This document shows positions 38,366-47,023 of a stretch of 64,000 nucleotides of DNA, one piece after another. Origin of the DNA: Clostridia bacterium (GTDB lineage Bacteria > Bacillota > Clostridia > Acetivibrionales > DSM-2933). The stretch's first letter is position 1. Each line of letters begins with the position of its first letter. The notes beneath the pieces were generated by a model. The model was not told the DNA's origin. It did no database searches and was given only the letters and a program-made list of their open reading frames with translations. The DNA lies in the NCBI GenBank assembly GCA_026418275.1, contig JAOABQ010000099.1:62001-126000 (forward strand). Direction: 5' to 3'. The translations under genes were made by a program, and so were the position numbers.

Positions 38366-39341
38366 ATGCCAAGGAATCTAATTCCTCAATGAATTTTTTA
38401 TGGTTTTCTATCTCGTTTATTGCTTCCTGCAGTTTTGAGATATAGCTCCTTTCTGACCAACTTCTTTTACTGTTGTAATATTTATTGACAATTCTCCAGA
38501 ACTTTTGTGGAAACATAAGTATTATCTTTAAAATCAAGAATTCATCATCACTAATTTTTTCTATCTCCCGATAGTGGTCCAATATAATTTTTGCCTGGCT
38601 TAAATCCCAGTTGCATTTTCTCATCTTACGCCTTAGCAGGTTTGCTACATCATAAACCTTTATTTCAAAGCAGCAGTAGTCAAAGTTGATTACTGTCACT
38701 TTGCTGCCACTGCATATAATATTATGATGTGCATAATCATGATGGCAGAACATTCCTTCTTTTCTTGTCTCCTCAACTATATCGTTGTATTTTGACTGCA
38801 TCAGCATACCAATTGCATTATATCCCAAATTATAAAAATAATCTATGTAATCAAGAAACATATAGTCAAATTTACTTTTTCCCTTTTTAGCAACCTTCTT
38901 CAATTTTTTAATTTCATCCAACCTTTTTTGTAAAAACTCCGGAAGCAAACCCAGATCATCTCTCGGTTTGCAGTCCTCTGACAGAACATATTCCCTGGAG
39001 GATTTATGAAGACTGGCCAGAGCCTTCGATGCATTCACAACATCCTCCAATTTATCAAAGTTACATTCACTTCCTTCAATAACATCTGTTATGATATAAT
39101 TGTTTTGATCCATTGTAATATACGGCAAACCCTCACGGGTACATAAATACCGGTCCAAATGAATAAAACCCTTATTATACAAATGTTCTTTTACGCTATG
39201 TACAAAAAGAATTCTTTCATTCGAAAGCAAGCTTTTTTTTAGATACTTTTTGCCGGAAGCCGTGTTTATGATATAGCCATCCCGAAAATGGACTATATTT
39301 TTTATTTCTAAATTATAATTTTCTGCTATTTCCCTTTCCAT
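38364..39341 (-). CDS. CotS family spore coat protein
   Basis: 325 residues with the aminoglycoside-phosphotransferase/choline-kinase-like fold of the CotS/YtaA/YutH spore coat family. The kinase catalytic loop is present as CHHDYAHHNIIC (H-x-D-x4-N, about 199-210), followed by the metal-binding Asp in VINFDYCCFEIKVYDVANL. Residues ITDVIEGSECN mark the hinge region. In Clostridia several paralogues occur, so a specific symbol is not assigned. Expression is expected late in the mother cell; no SigK promoter was fixed. Confidence 0.9.
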   Translation of the reverse strand: MEREIAENYNLEIKNIVHFRDGYIINTASGKKYLKKSLLSNERILFVHSVKEHLYNKGFIHLDRYLCTREGLPYITMDQNNYIITDVIEGSECNFDKLEDVVNASKALASLHKSSREYVLSEDCKPRDDLGLLPEFLQKRLDEIKKLKKVAKKGKSKFDYMFLDYIDYFYNLGYNAIGMLMQSKYNDIVEETRKEGMFCHHDYAHHNIICSGSKVTVINFDYCCFEIKVYDVANLLRRKMRKCNWDLSQAKIILDHYREIEKISDDEFLILKIILMFPQKFWRIVNKYYNSKRSWSERSYISKLQEAINEIENHKKFIEELDSLA

Positions 39342-39678
39342 CGCTAATCTCCAAATTATTTATTTTATATTATAATTCGTATAATTTTAAAGACTTTTTT
39401 GCATAGAGTAAACTCTATAAATTATATGCGGTTCCATAGAGCAGTAGAATATAAATATTTTATCGACTCATCCAATGCTATTTGACTAAGGCAGATATAT
39501 TGAATAACAACTGATTTCTTAAATCACAAATACAAAAATACTTGAAAGAAAAACTATAAAAAAAATGAGCAATCAATTTTACTAATTTTCATAAATATTA
39601 TTGTAAAATTTCCAATAATAATATAAAATGTAAACTAACATATAAATACTAAACAAATCTTTACTGATAGGTGGTAGA
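39342..39678. other. AT-rich divergent intergenic region
   Basis: 337 bases between the coat gene and the XRE regulator, with no reading frame or RNA recognised. It must hold the promoter of the XRE-agrD-like locus. Confidence 0.4.
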
Positions 39679-40392
39679 ATGAATAACCTCGGAGAGCTCT
39701 TTCGCCAGATTCGGATAAATAAAAACTGGTCTATTAGGGAAGCAGCAAAAAAAATGGGGATAAGTTATTCTTACCTAAGTATTCTCGAAAAAGGCGTTGA
39801 CCCTCGGACCGGTAAAGATTCAAATCCAAAACCCGATACTCTAAGAATCATATCTAAAGCCTATGATTATCCTTATGAAGATCTTATGAAGGCTGCAGGC
39901 TACATTAATGATGAGGGTAATTCGGATAGGAATTTTGATCTTACCGTATTTATCAGCAACACCAATCTCATAATGGGCAAAATGACAATAGAAACTTTTG
40001 TAGCCGATATTTGCGAGAAAACAGGCTATAGTATCACTGCCAAGCAGTTTAAAAGCTACCTAAGCGGTGATATTGAGCCCTTTCCCGGGACAATTAACAT
40101 TCTTAGCAAATATGCCCATGTAACACCGGATTTCTGGTATGTTTTCAATACTGAAGAAACTTTAGAAAAGGAGCGGAAAAAATATGAGGAAATGATATTA
40201 AAAGCTTCATCGGGTAAATACAGCAAGGAGTATTTAATGTTTTCAAAACTTAGGGATGACATCAAAAGCTGGCTGCTAGATGATACTAACCTGCAGTATG
40301 TTAAGATTGCCATGGAAGCTCAGCAAAAAAAAGTTAATCCACAGTCCCTTAAACTAATGATTGATACAATAGTAACCGCCAGAGACGGGTAA
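39679..40392 (+). CDS. XRE family transcriptional regulator
   Basis: 237 residues: a classic N-terminal helix-turn-helix (about 4-68; LFRQIRINKNWSIREAAKKM then GISYSYLSILEKGVDPRTGK) and a longer C-terminal part with a second HTH-like segment (YSITAKQFKSYLSGDIEPFP, about 113-132) and charged helices. AGGTGG precedes the ATG. It is 100 bases upstream of the AgrC-like membrane protein and in the same direction, so it may be the response component of the downstream AgrD-like locus; that is inference from order. Confidence 0.85.
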   Translation: MNNLGELFRQIRINKNWSIREAAKKMGISYSYLSILEKGVDPRTGKDSNPKPDTLRIISKAYDYPYEDLMKAAGYINDEGNSDRNFDLTVFISNTNLIMGKMTIETFVADICEKTGYSITAKQFKSYLSGDIEPFPGTINILSKYAHVTPDFWYVFNTEETLEKERKKYEEMILKASSGKYSKEYLMFSKLRDDIKSWLLDDTNLQYVKIAMEAQQKKVNPQSLKLMIDTIVTARDG

Positions 40393-40492
40393 ATAATTAG
40401 AGAGAGATATGCATAATACACTAATCTAATACTTTGACAAATAGTGGGAAATAGTATAAATTAATTTTGAGCTTATGGGGGCGGTGAGTCGT

Positions 40493-41323
40493 TTGGATAA
40501 TATATCCATCCCAAGTCTTATATTGGTTAGTTTTCCTGAAGCTATTTTAACTGCTTTACTTGGTATTCTATCCATAGGAAAAAGTGAATACCTTAATAAA
40601 AAATATAATATTTTAAGGATTCTCCTATACGCCATTATATCATCTACTTCAATATACTTTATAAGGAGAAACGTAAGCAATGAAATAGAGAATATTGTAG
40701 TAAATATTTTTTTATCTTCCTTGCTCTTTATATTTATAGTCAGGTTTAAGTTTTATGAATCTATTTTAGCGGTACTTTTTGGGTTTATTATTACTATTGT
40801 CGCTGAAATTGCTTTCCTGCCGATTTTTACAATCACCGGCATGGATGTTGATGCTGTTCGAAATACGGACTATCTCCGATTTTTAGTGACACTACCCATT
40901 CGGTTCTTAGAAATTTTTATATTTATTATCGGGTATCGTTATAAAATTAGAATTATTGATATAGAAGGAACAGCAGTAAAAAAACGTGAGTATTATATTC
41001 AACTCATTGTCTATATGCTTTCCATAGGTACTTTGGTGTTTTTAGGTATTTTAATGGCGAAAATTTCCCTTGTAGATCAAAATAATATTGTAGCATCCAC
41101 TGCTATTCTGCTAAGACTTAATATTTATTTATCCTTGTTTGTTACTGTAGTGCTTACGCTGACAATTAGAAACACACATGAGTTTTATAAAAATAAAACC
41201 TCATTGAGCAATAATGAATTTTTACAAAATCTCGAATACATTTCCGACCTTATTGAGCAAATGAATTATTCAGAAGCTCAAGAAGCGGTAGAGAGTTTAA
41301 AAACACACATAAACAAGCAGTAA
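40493..41323 (+). CDS. AgrC-like membrane protein lacking kinase domain, with degenerate Spo0B-type hairpin
   Basis: About 276 residues. Six or so membrane helices (about residues 8-195) in the pattern of AgrC-type receptors, then a short cytoplasmic tail (about 225-276). The tail, NNEFLQNLEYISDLIEQMNY plus SEAQEAVESLKTHI, looks like the dimerisation hairpin of Spo0B/AgrC kinases, where RHDxxNH is normal; here the phosphoacceptor His is Asn and there is no ATPase domain. It could therefore bind a peptide without phosphorelay. TTG at 40493 lies just after GGGGGCGGTGAG and is preferred to the ATG at 40475, which has no ribosome-binding site. Confidence 0.7.
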   Translation: MDNISIPSLILVSFPEAILTALLGILSIGKSEYLNKKYNILRILLYAIISSTSIYFIRRNVSNEIENIVVNIFLSSLLFIFIVRFKFYESILAVLFGFIITIVAEIAFLPIFTITGMDVDAVRNTDYLRFLVTLPIRFLEIFIFIIGYRYKIRIIDIEGTAVKKREYYIQLIVYMLSIGTLVFLGILMAKISLVDQNNIVASTAILLRLNIYLSLFVTVVLTLTIRNTHEFYKNKTSLSNNEFLQNLEYISDLIEQMNYSEAQEAVESLKTHINKQ

Positions 41324-41666
41324 AGTATTTTCATTAAAGCCTCAATAACTATTGCTTCTTAACGTAATTCTTTTCTAGGTTATGCGAGGCACAAACAGAG
41401 AAAGTGCATTTTTAACACTTTGAAAGATGAGAAGTTTGCTATTTTAAAAAGCACAAGTATAAACAGAAATACGTAAAGTTTATCTATAATGCTTATGATT
41501 TTAGGTATGGTAAAAAAACACCTTTAGACTTTACTTTCATTGAAAATGATAAATTTAATAAAAAGTATTGATCAAAATATAAAATTTTAGAAATATATGT
41601 AGCATAGTTAACATATATATAGAGAGAGAGCAAAAACAATATTATAACTTAGGGGGGTATTTTACC
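41324..41666. other. Gap with a short coding-like remnant
   Basis: Between the AgrC-like gene and agrD. A 46-codon open stretch at 41431-41571 (ends YDFRYGKKTPLDFTF then NKKY and stop) has coding-like composition but no start codon, and looks like the tail of a decayed gene. An agrB gene would be expected here and is absent. Confidence 0.35.
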
Positions 41667-41786
41667 ATGAAAAAAGTATTTGATATTGTTGCAACTATCG
41701 TTACTGCACTAGCAGTTCTTACTGCATCCACAGCTTGCTGGTGCTTCTGGTATCAACCCAAGGTTCCAAAAAGTTTGTCTAAATAA
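41667..41786 (+). CDS. agrD: AgrD-like cyclic lactone autoinducer pre-peptide
   Basis: 39-residue precursor of a thiolactone signalling peptide. An amphipathic N-terminal leader (MKKVFDIVATIVTALAVL) is followed by TASTACWCFW and the conserved C-terminal tail YQPKVPKSLSK, which matches the YEPK-x-PKSL tail of clostridial AgrD proteins. The five-residue ring is predicted as CWCFW; it holds a second Cys, which is unusual. A GGGGGG ribosome-binding site precedes the ATG and a good terminator follows, so this is a real gene too short for ordinary gene finders. No agrB processing gene lies in the window. Confidence 0.88.
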   Translation: MKKVFDIVATIVTALAVLTASTACWCFWYQPKVPKSLSK

Positions 41787-41812
41787 TCTGTACTTATTTC
41801 TTCACCTTTTAT

Positions 41813-41835
41813 GGGCACAAATTCTGTGCCCTTTT
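41813..41835 (+). terminator. Terminator of the agrD-like gene
   Basis: GGGCACA (41813-41819) pairs with TGTGCCC (41825-41831) around AATTC and is followed by TTTT. Confidence 0.85.
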
Positions 41836-42411
41836 GCTTCTCTTTATTTAATCAATTCAATCAAACTAAAACTTATGTGTCTTTATACCGGATTATGCAT
41901 AGCAAAGCCAGTCTATCATTAACTGAAAGCATCTAGTAATTGAAATATTGTATTAAATATTCAGCAAAAGAATCACCTTGCAAAACATAAAGCTCTATTT
42001 TGCTTCAAGCTTATTGGACTTAAGGGAAGTATTTTTCCTACAAACCAAAAGGAATTTTTAAGAGAATATGTTTGTTTGATAAGATATTTTGAATTGTTTA
42101 GACCCACCTCCAGAATGAATATTTATTATATTAACCGGTTAAAAGCAGTATTTATATATTAAAATTAATTTTAATTTACTTAAGGGTACTTTATAAATTT
42201 TATCTTTTTATTCGCTAGTCACTAATAATTCAGTCGAATCTGTCAGTATCATTATACTTTCCATTTTAAAACTCTTTCGACTACAGAACCTTTAATAATT
42301 TATGCAGGTTTATACTAAATAATTCCATGTAAATAAAGATTTTATCTTTTTCATTGAAGCAAAATAATGTTCCCTGGAAAATGTAATCTTTGTTTATTTC
42401 AAATATAATAA
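41836..42411. other. Long non-coding stretch
   Basis: About 575 AT-rich bases with no reading frame over 50 codons that looks coding, and no RNA recognised, between the agrD terminator and the por operon terminator. Confidence 0.5.
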
Positions 42412-42447
42412 AAAAAGTTTAATACTCTTTCGAGTACTAAACTTTTT
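42412..42447 (-). terminator. Terminator of the por operon
   Basis: AAAAAGTTTA pairs with TAAACTTTTT and TACTC with GAGTA across a small bulge; T-tail on the minus strand after porB. Confidence 0.85.
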
Positions 42448-42461
42448 CTTTTTATATAATA

Positions 42462-43397
42462 TTAAGCTTCGCCTGCAAGCTTTAATAAAGCTTCCCATCT
42501 CTTATCTACTTCAGCCTGAATCTCTTCAATCATATGCTCGTTACCAGCTCTAAACAAGTGTTTAAATCTTCCTTGAACCTTCAAGAAGTCTTTAACAGGT
42601 AACTTATTCTTTGGCTTGTAATTGATAATATACTTGCCATCAACAACTTCATATAACGGCCAGAAACAAGTTTCTACAGCAAGCTTGTTTATATCCATCA
42701 AATCCGGTGTATTATACTGCCATCCTCTAGGGCATGGAGCCAATACATTCATGAAAGTAGGTCCTTTTGTATAAAGGCACTTTTCTGCCTTTTCATAAAG
42801 GTCTTTCATGTTTCCGATTGCAGCAGTTTGGCAAACGTATGGAAGATGATGATTTGCCATAACTTCAGTCAAATCTTTTCTCCACTGCTGCTTACCGGGG
42901 ATTTTTTTACCTGCTGGGGAAGTTGTTGTATCCGCATATTTTGGAGTCGCAGAGGATCTTTGAATACCTGTATTCATGTATGCACCGTTATCATAACATA
43001 CATAAAGCATATCGTGTCCTCTTTCCATCGCTCCGGAAAGTGACTGAATACCTATATCATAGGTACCGCCATCTCCACCGAAGGCAATGAATTTCGTTTC
43101 TTCCTTTACTTTACCTTTTCTCTTCATTGCTGAATAAGCCGCTTCTGCACCGGATACAGTTGCACCTGAGTTTTCAAAAGCGTTATGGATAAAGGAATCC
43201 TTCCAAGAGGTATATGGATAAATAAACGAACAAACTTCCAAACATCCGGTAGCACTACCGACCACTAAGTGATCTTCAGGATTGAGCGCTCTTAATATTT
43301 GTCTTACAACAACCGGAGCACCACAACCGGCACACATTCTATGTCCACCCGTAAATCTTTCGGGTTTTTTTGAAACTTCTTTCAAATTGTAAGCCAT
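42462..43397 (-). CDS. porB: Pyruvate:ferredoxin oxidoreductase, beta subunit
   Basis: Thiamine diphosphate-binding subunit of the four-subunit POR, which oxidises pyruvate to acetyl-CoA and CO2 and reduces ferredoxin. 311 residues. TPP motif FGGDGGTYDIGIQSLSGAME (about 107-126) with NGAYMNTG; iron-sulfur Cys in MCAGCGAP (about 22-28) and GCLEVCSF. AGGAGGTGTGATCA precedes the ATG, 12 bases after porA. Last gene of porGDAB. Confidence 0.95.
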   Translation of the reverse strand: MAYNLKEVSKKPERFTGGHRMCAGCGAPVVVRQILRALNPEDHLVVGSATGCLEVCSFIYPYTSWKDSFIHNAFENSGATVSGAEAAYSAMKRKGKVKEETKFIAFGGDGGTYDIGIQSLSGAMERGHDMLYVCYDNGAYMNTGIQRSSATPKYADTTTSPAGKKIPGKQQWRKDLTEVMANHHLPYVCQTAAIGNMKDLYEKAEKCLYTKGPTFMNVLAPCPRGWQYNTPDLMDINKLAVETCFWPLYEVVDGKYIINYKPKNKLPVKDFLKVQGRFKHLFRAGNEHMIEEIQAEVDKRWEALLKLAGEA

Positions 43398-43409
43398 TGA
43401 TCACACCTC

Positions 43410-44594
43410 CTATTCTCTCACACCGAGGTAATTGTAAACAGTGTCTACTTTACCTGTGCTTGCGATTTCAATTAATTTATTATAAACCACTTCAATATCT
43501 GTGGACTTAACGTCTCTTCCGCCTAAACCAAAAATGTAGTTGATTACTTTTGGTCCGAATACGCCTTTAGCATACATTGCGCTTGTTATTTCTGTAAACA
43601 AGGGTCCTCCGGCAGCATTAAAGCTGTCTGCCTTATCCATTACTGCAATTGCCTTGAATTTAGACAATGCTGCAACAATTTCATCTACAGGGAACGGTCT
43701 AAATACTCTTGGCTTAATCAAACCAACTTTTTTACCTTGAGCCCTGTATTGATCCACAACATATTTTGCAGTACCCGCTGTAGAGTTTAACACTACGATA
43801 ACAACTTCAGCATCATCTGTTTTATATTCCTCAAATAAGCCGTATTTTCTACCAGTCATTTTTGCAAACTCTTCAGATACTTCAAGAATAACCTTCTTTG
43901 CGTTCATCATTGCTTGAGCCTGCTGTCTCTTATGCTCGAAGCAGTGTGTGAAGTGATCCAAAGGACCTACTGCAATCGGATTTTCCTTATTCAAAAGGTA
44001 ATGGTCCGGATTATAATCACCGACAAATTCTTTTACTTTTTCATCTTCAACAAGTTCTATGTTCTCGATAGCATGGGAAGTGATAAATCCATCCTGACAA
44101 ACCATAACTGGGAGCATAACATCAGGATGCTCACCGATTCTGTTTGCCATAAGCATGTTATCGTATGCTTCCTGGTTGTTTTCGCTGTATATCTGTATCC
44201 AACCGGAATCTCTCGCACCCATGGAATCACTGTGATCATTGTGAATATTTAATGGACCTGAAAGTGTTCTGTTTACACATGCCATAACAACTGGAAGTCT
44301 TGAGCATGCTGCAATATAAAGAACTTCCCACATAAGGGCCAAACCATTTGCAGAAGTAGCAGTCATTGCTCTTCCACCTGCCGCCTGTGCACCTACACAT
44401 GCAGACATAGCACTATGCTCTGATTCAACTGCAACGAATTCTGTATCGACAACACCATCTGCAACAAAAGTTGAGAAGTACTGAGGAACTTCTGTAGATG
44501 GAGTGATCGGGAATGCTGCAACTACGTCCGGATTTATTTGTTTCATGGCAACAGCCATTGCTTCGTTACCACTCATTCTTTCTCTGATAGCCAT
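43410..44594 (-). CDS. porA: Pyruvate:ferredoxin oxidoreductase, alpha subunit
   Basis: 394 residues carrying the pyrimidine-binding domain. AAFPITPSTEVPQYFS (about 25-40), EFVAVESEHSAMSACVGAQ and TATSANGLALMWEVLY are diagnostic, as is NIHNDHSDSMGARDSGWIQI for pyruvate-type enzymes. The C-terminal domain II follows from about 255. GGAGGGGGAATT precedes the ATG; 16 bases after porD. Confidence 0.95.
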   Translation of the reverse strand: MAIRERMSGNEAMAVAMKQINPDVVAAFPITPSTEVPQYFSTFVADGVVDTEFVAVESEHSAMSACVGAQAAGGRAMTATSANGLALMWEVLYIAACSRLPVVMACVNRTLSGPLNIHNDHSDSMGARDSGWIQIYSENNQEAYDNMLMANRIGEHPDVMLPVMVCQDGFITSHAIENIELVEDEKVKEFVGDYNPDHYLLNKENPIAVGPLDHFTHCFEHKRQQAQAMMNAKKVILEVSEEFAKMTGRKYGLFEEYKTDDAEVVIVVLNSTAGTAKYVVDQYRAQGKKVGLIKPRVFRPFPVDEIVAALSKFKAIAVMDKADSFNAAGGPLFTEITSAMYAKGVFGPKVINYIFGLGGRDVKSTDIEVVYNKLIEIASTGKVDTVYNYLGVRE

Positions 44595-44610
44595 TTAAAA
44601 TTCCCCCTCC

Positions 44611-44922
44611 TTACTTACTTTCCTCTACAAAGTCAATGGCTTTGAAAGGGCAAACCTTTACACATACGCCGCAACCTTTGCAGTGGTCAAAATCAAAATC
44701 AGTTCTTTTTCCTTCTTTATCAATTAAGATAGATGTATCGGGACAAACAGGGTAGCAAAGCAAGCATTGCTTACACTTTTCCTGGATCCATATCGGCTTC
44801 ATTGAGCGCCAGTCACCTGTCTTAAAAAGCTCAGCATTACCAGCATACGGAATCATACCACCTTCGGTAATTTCTTTCCACGTAACATCATTGGAAACTG
44901 TTTTCAATTCCTTTTTGCTCAT
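44611..44922 (-). CDS. porD: Pyruvate:ferredoxin oxidoreductase, delta subunit (2x[4Fe-4S])
   Basis: 103-residue ferredoxin-like subunit that passes electrons from the active site to ferredoxin. Two clusters: CKQCLLCYPVCP (about 52-63) and CKGCGVCVKVCP (about 82-93). Its ATG overlaps the porG stop by four bases (ATGA), with GGAGGTGAAAGG upstream, giving tight coupling. Confidence 0.95.
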   Translation of the reverse strand: MSKKELKTVSNDVTWKEITEGGMIPYAGNAELFKTGDWRSMKPIWIQEKCKQCLLCYPVCPDTSILIDKEGKRTDFDFDHCKGCGVCVKVCPFKAIDFVEESK

Positions 44923-45497
44923 AAACCTTTCACCTCCGTCATAGATCTTTCCAGAGCTTTAATATTTCCTTCTACAACTTCAGGCTTTTTAGCAAACTTA
45001 TGTTTGAAGGATTCAACCATGTCATTCAAGAATACTTTTTCGTCTATTACTTTACTGACCTTTACAACAGCTCCAAGCATCGGTGTATTCGGGAAGTACT
45101 TACCTAAAGTATCAATGGATATAGTCCTTGCATCTATTGTACACACTTTCCCTTTGTAACCTTTAAGCAGAGGTCTTACTTCCTCTGGAGACTTTGTAGT
45201 ATTAATAATAATTGCTCCATCCTCTTTTAAACCTGCTGTAACATCAACTGCTGAAATTAAGGTGTCGTCTACTACAACAACATACTCCGGTTCATAAATA
45301 TTACTATGGATTGTCAACCTTTCATCGCTAATTCTGTTATACGCTGTGATAGGAGCACCCATTCTTTCAGGACCGTATTCCGGAAAGCCCTGAATATATT
45401 TTCCGGTATTGAACGCTGCGTCTGCCAACAACAATGATGCAGTCTTCGCACCTTGTCCACCACGTCCATGCCATCTGATTTCAACAACCTTGCCCAT
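44919..45497 (-). CDS. porG: Pyruvate:ferredoxin oxidoreductase, gamma subunit
   Basis: 192 residues; IRWHGRGGQGAKTASLLLAD at the N-terminus, then GKYIQGFPEYGPERMGAPIT, both standard for the gamma domain, which contributes to CoA binding. AGGAGGTTTTGCCAC precedes the ATG. First gene of the operon, so the promoter lies in the 500 AT-rich bases upstream. Confidence 0.95.
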   Translation of the reverse strand: MGKVVEIRWHGRGGQGAKTASLLLADAAFNTGKYIQGFPEYGPERMGAPITAYNRISDERLTIHSNIYEPEYVVVVDDTLISAVDVTAGLKEDGAIIINTTKSPEEVRPLLKGYKGKVCTIDARTISIDTLGKYFPNTPMLGAVVKVSKVIDEKVFLNDMVESFKHKFAKKPEVVEGNIKALERSMTEVKGL

Positions 45498-45910
45498 GTG
45501 GCAAAACCTCCTCTTTTAAAAATTTATGTGACTTCACTACTTTTCATTTATTGTCCACTTTTTCGGTGTTTTTTTAATCCGGAAATGAAGATTGAATAAG
45601 CACAATATGTTTAAAAAGAATAATAAAAATGTTCGCGCTTATGGATCTGATTGACCCTACATGACCAGATTATAATGTTTTTTACCCAACATAAAGTATA
45701 CTTCTTTGTTTATTTTTTGTCAAGGGAAGATAAATCAAATAGCCTTATTTCAGTAAATATTAACCCAGTGAATGTTCTTTGTATACAATCATGGGTTATT
45801 TTAAACATGCTTTTATTTATTGTTGAAGGATTTATTCAGAAAAGTACTTTTGTGAGAAATTCATATCGTCTAATCCGTGTTGGATATTTTTTTCTTCTCT
45901 ATAAAATATA
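45498..45910. other. Upstream region of the por operon
   Basis: About 410 AT-rich bases. It should carry the por promoter. The 86-codon frame at 45651-45911 on the plus strand has no ribosome-binding site or recognisable composition and is not called. Confidence 0.45.
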
Positions 45911-45960
45911 AAATCCGCTGGTGAAAACAATAATTTTAAATGATTGCTTTCCAGCGGATA
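45911..45960 (-). terminator. Long hairpin terminator of bofA
   Basis: ATCCGCTGG at the left pairs with CCAGCGGAT at the right, with further pairing (GAAA/TTTC, CAAT/ATTG) inside. On the minus strand it is followed by TTTTATATTTTAT. It lies 60 bases after bofA. Confidence 0.7.
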
Positions 45961-46023
45961 TAGCGTTCACAACCGGCACATTCATTTTTAAATCCATAAG
46001 TTTGAACATCCCAGCCTACTTTG

Positions 46024-46296
46024 TCAGACTTTGAGTATGTATTTTAACAAGATAAGTAAAATAACACCTGGAACCCCCAAAAAACCTACAATTAACAAAG
46101 TTACAACATTTACTGCGATATGAAAACTAAATAATCCGCCAATGGCGTTGATAATAGAAAGTACTATAAACCCTATCACCCCTTTATATAGTACTTTAAA
46201 AAGGATTTTTAAGGGTTCTACCAAAAACCTTGCCACAAAAAACAGTATTATAATCCCCAAAATATAAGTAATCAGTGTAGTAATTTGTATACCCAT
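46024..46296 (-). CDS. bofA: Pro-sigma-K processing inhibitor BofA family
   Basis: 90-residue, almost wholly hydrophobic protein with about three membrane segments. In sporulation BofA holds the SpoIVFB protease inactive until the forespore signal. LSIINAIGGLFSFHIAVNVV and the C-terminal GFLGVPGVILLILLKYIL are the conserved BofA/YaaK-neighbourhood features. The DUF2508 (YaaL-like) gene upstream is the usual partner next to bofA, which strengthens the call. Confidence 0.9.
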   Translation of the reverse strand: MGIQITTLITYILGIIILFFVARFLVEPLKILFKVLYKGVIGFIVLSIINAIGGLFSFHIAVNVVTLLIVGFLGVPGVILLILLKYILKV

Positions 46297-46540
46297 AGTA
46301 AGTATCTCTCTTATTCATTAAATATTTTCCCTGATTCACTCCAATCAGGCCGTTTATTCTTCATAATTTCTGTGCGCCATTTCATTCTGCTGTAAAAGTA
46401 GATTTATTTACACATAATATAATTTATAGATTTTCTAGTGAATTTATTACCATAAAATAAAAATAACTTAAGATTTATTAGAATTTTATTGAGATTTATA
46501 AGAATTATTTGATATTCAAAGACGATTTGTATAAATAAAA

Positions 46541-46576
46541 ATAATGCCCCCACTTGAGTTACCGAGGAGCATTATC
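46541..46576 (-). terminator. Terminator overlapping the stop of the YaaL-like gene
   Basis: ATAATGC (46541-46547) pairs with GCATTAT (46569-46575), with GG/CC pairing inside; followed on the minus strand by TTTTTATTT. The stem includes the TGA stop codon. Confidence 0.7.
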
Positions 46577-46928
46577 AGCTAAAATTTCCAAAATTTAATT
46601 GATCGACGGATGTCTTTTCAATGAGATCAACCTTTATACCCTTTTCCTTTGCTTTCCTTATAAGATATTCATACCTTGTTTGGCATGCTTTAATCTTGTA
46701 TGTATAATAATCGATCATTTCCATCTCTTCAGCATATTCAAAGTTAACATTTGAACTGATCCATTCATTTTTAGCAATTCTGATCTCATTAAGCAAATCT
46801 AAAGTTTCGTTTTCGTTATATTGAATTACCGGCTTCATCTCTTTCACATTAAAAAATCTAAGTACTCTCATTATAAAGTTCATTTTTTGAACTTTATAAT
46901 TTTGACTTTTTTGAGCTCCAAGGTTCAT
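46575..46928 (-). CDS. DUF2508 (YaaL-like) family protein
   Basis: 117-residue, charged, helical cytoplasmic protein. LDLLNEIRIAKNEWISSNVN, FEYAEEMEMIDYYTYKIKAC and YEYLIRKAKEKGIK form the conserved DUF2508 core. Function unknown; it commonly sits between recR and bofA, and bofA follows here 280 bases later. recR is not in the window. GGGGAACTCAA precedes the ATG. Confidence 0.88.
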   Translation of the reverse strand: MNLGAQKSQNYKVQKMNFIMRVLRFFNVKEMKPVIQYNENETLDLLNEIRIAKNEWISSNVNFEYAEEMEMIDYYTYKIKACQTRYEYLIRKAKEKGIKVDLIEKTSVDQLNFGNFS

Positions 46929-47023
46929 TTGAGTTCCCCTTATACTAAATTTTCCTTTAGTATAAGTATAGGCATCAAATATAGTTTTTATACCATATTA
47001 TGTTTATAAAGGAAGTGATTTTT

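Noticed and set aside
45651..45911. 86-codon open frame upstream of the por operon
   Set aside because: AT-rich, no ribosome-binding site, ends in the bofA terminator hairpin; likely chance.
45929..46022. Protein-like minus-strand stretch with CAGC after bofA (GWDVQTYGFKNECAGCERYI)
   Set aside because: It reads well but has no start codon between the preceding in-frame stop and the stretch, and is only 31 codons long.
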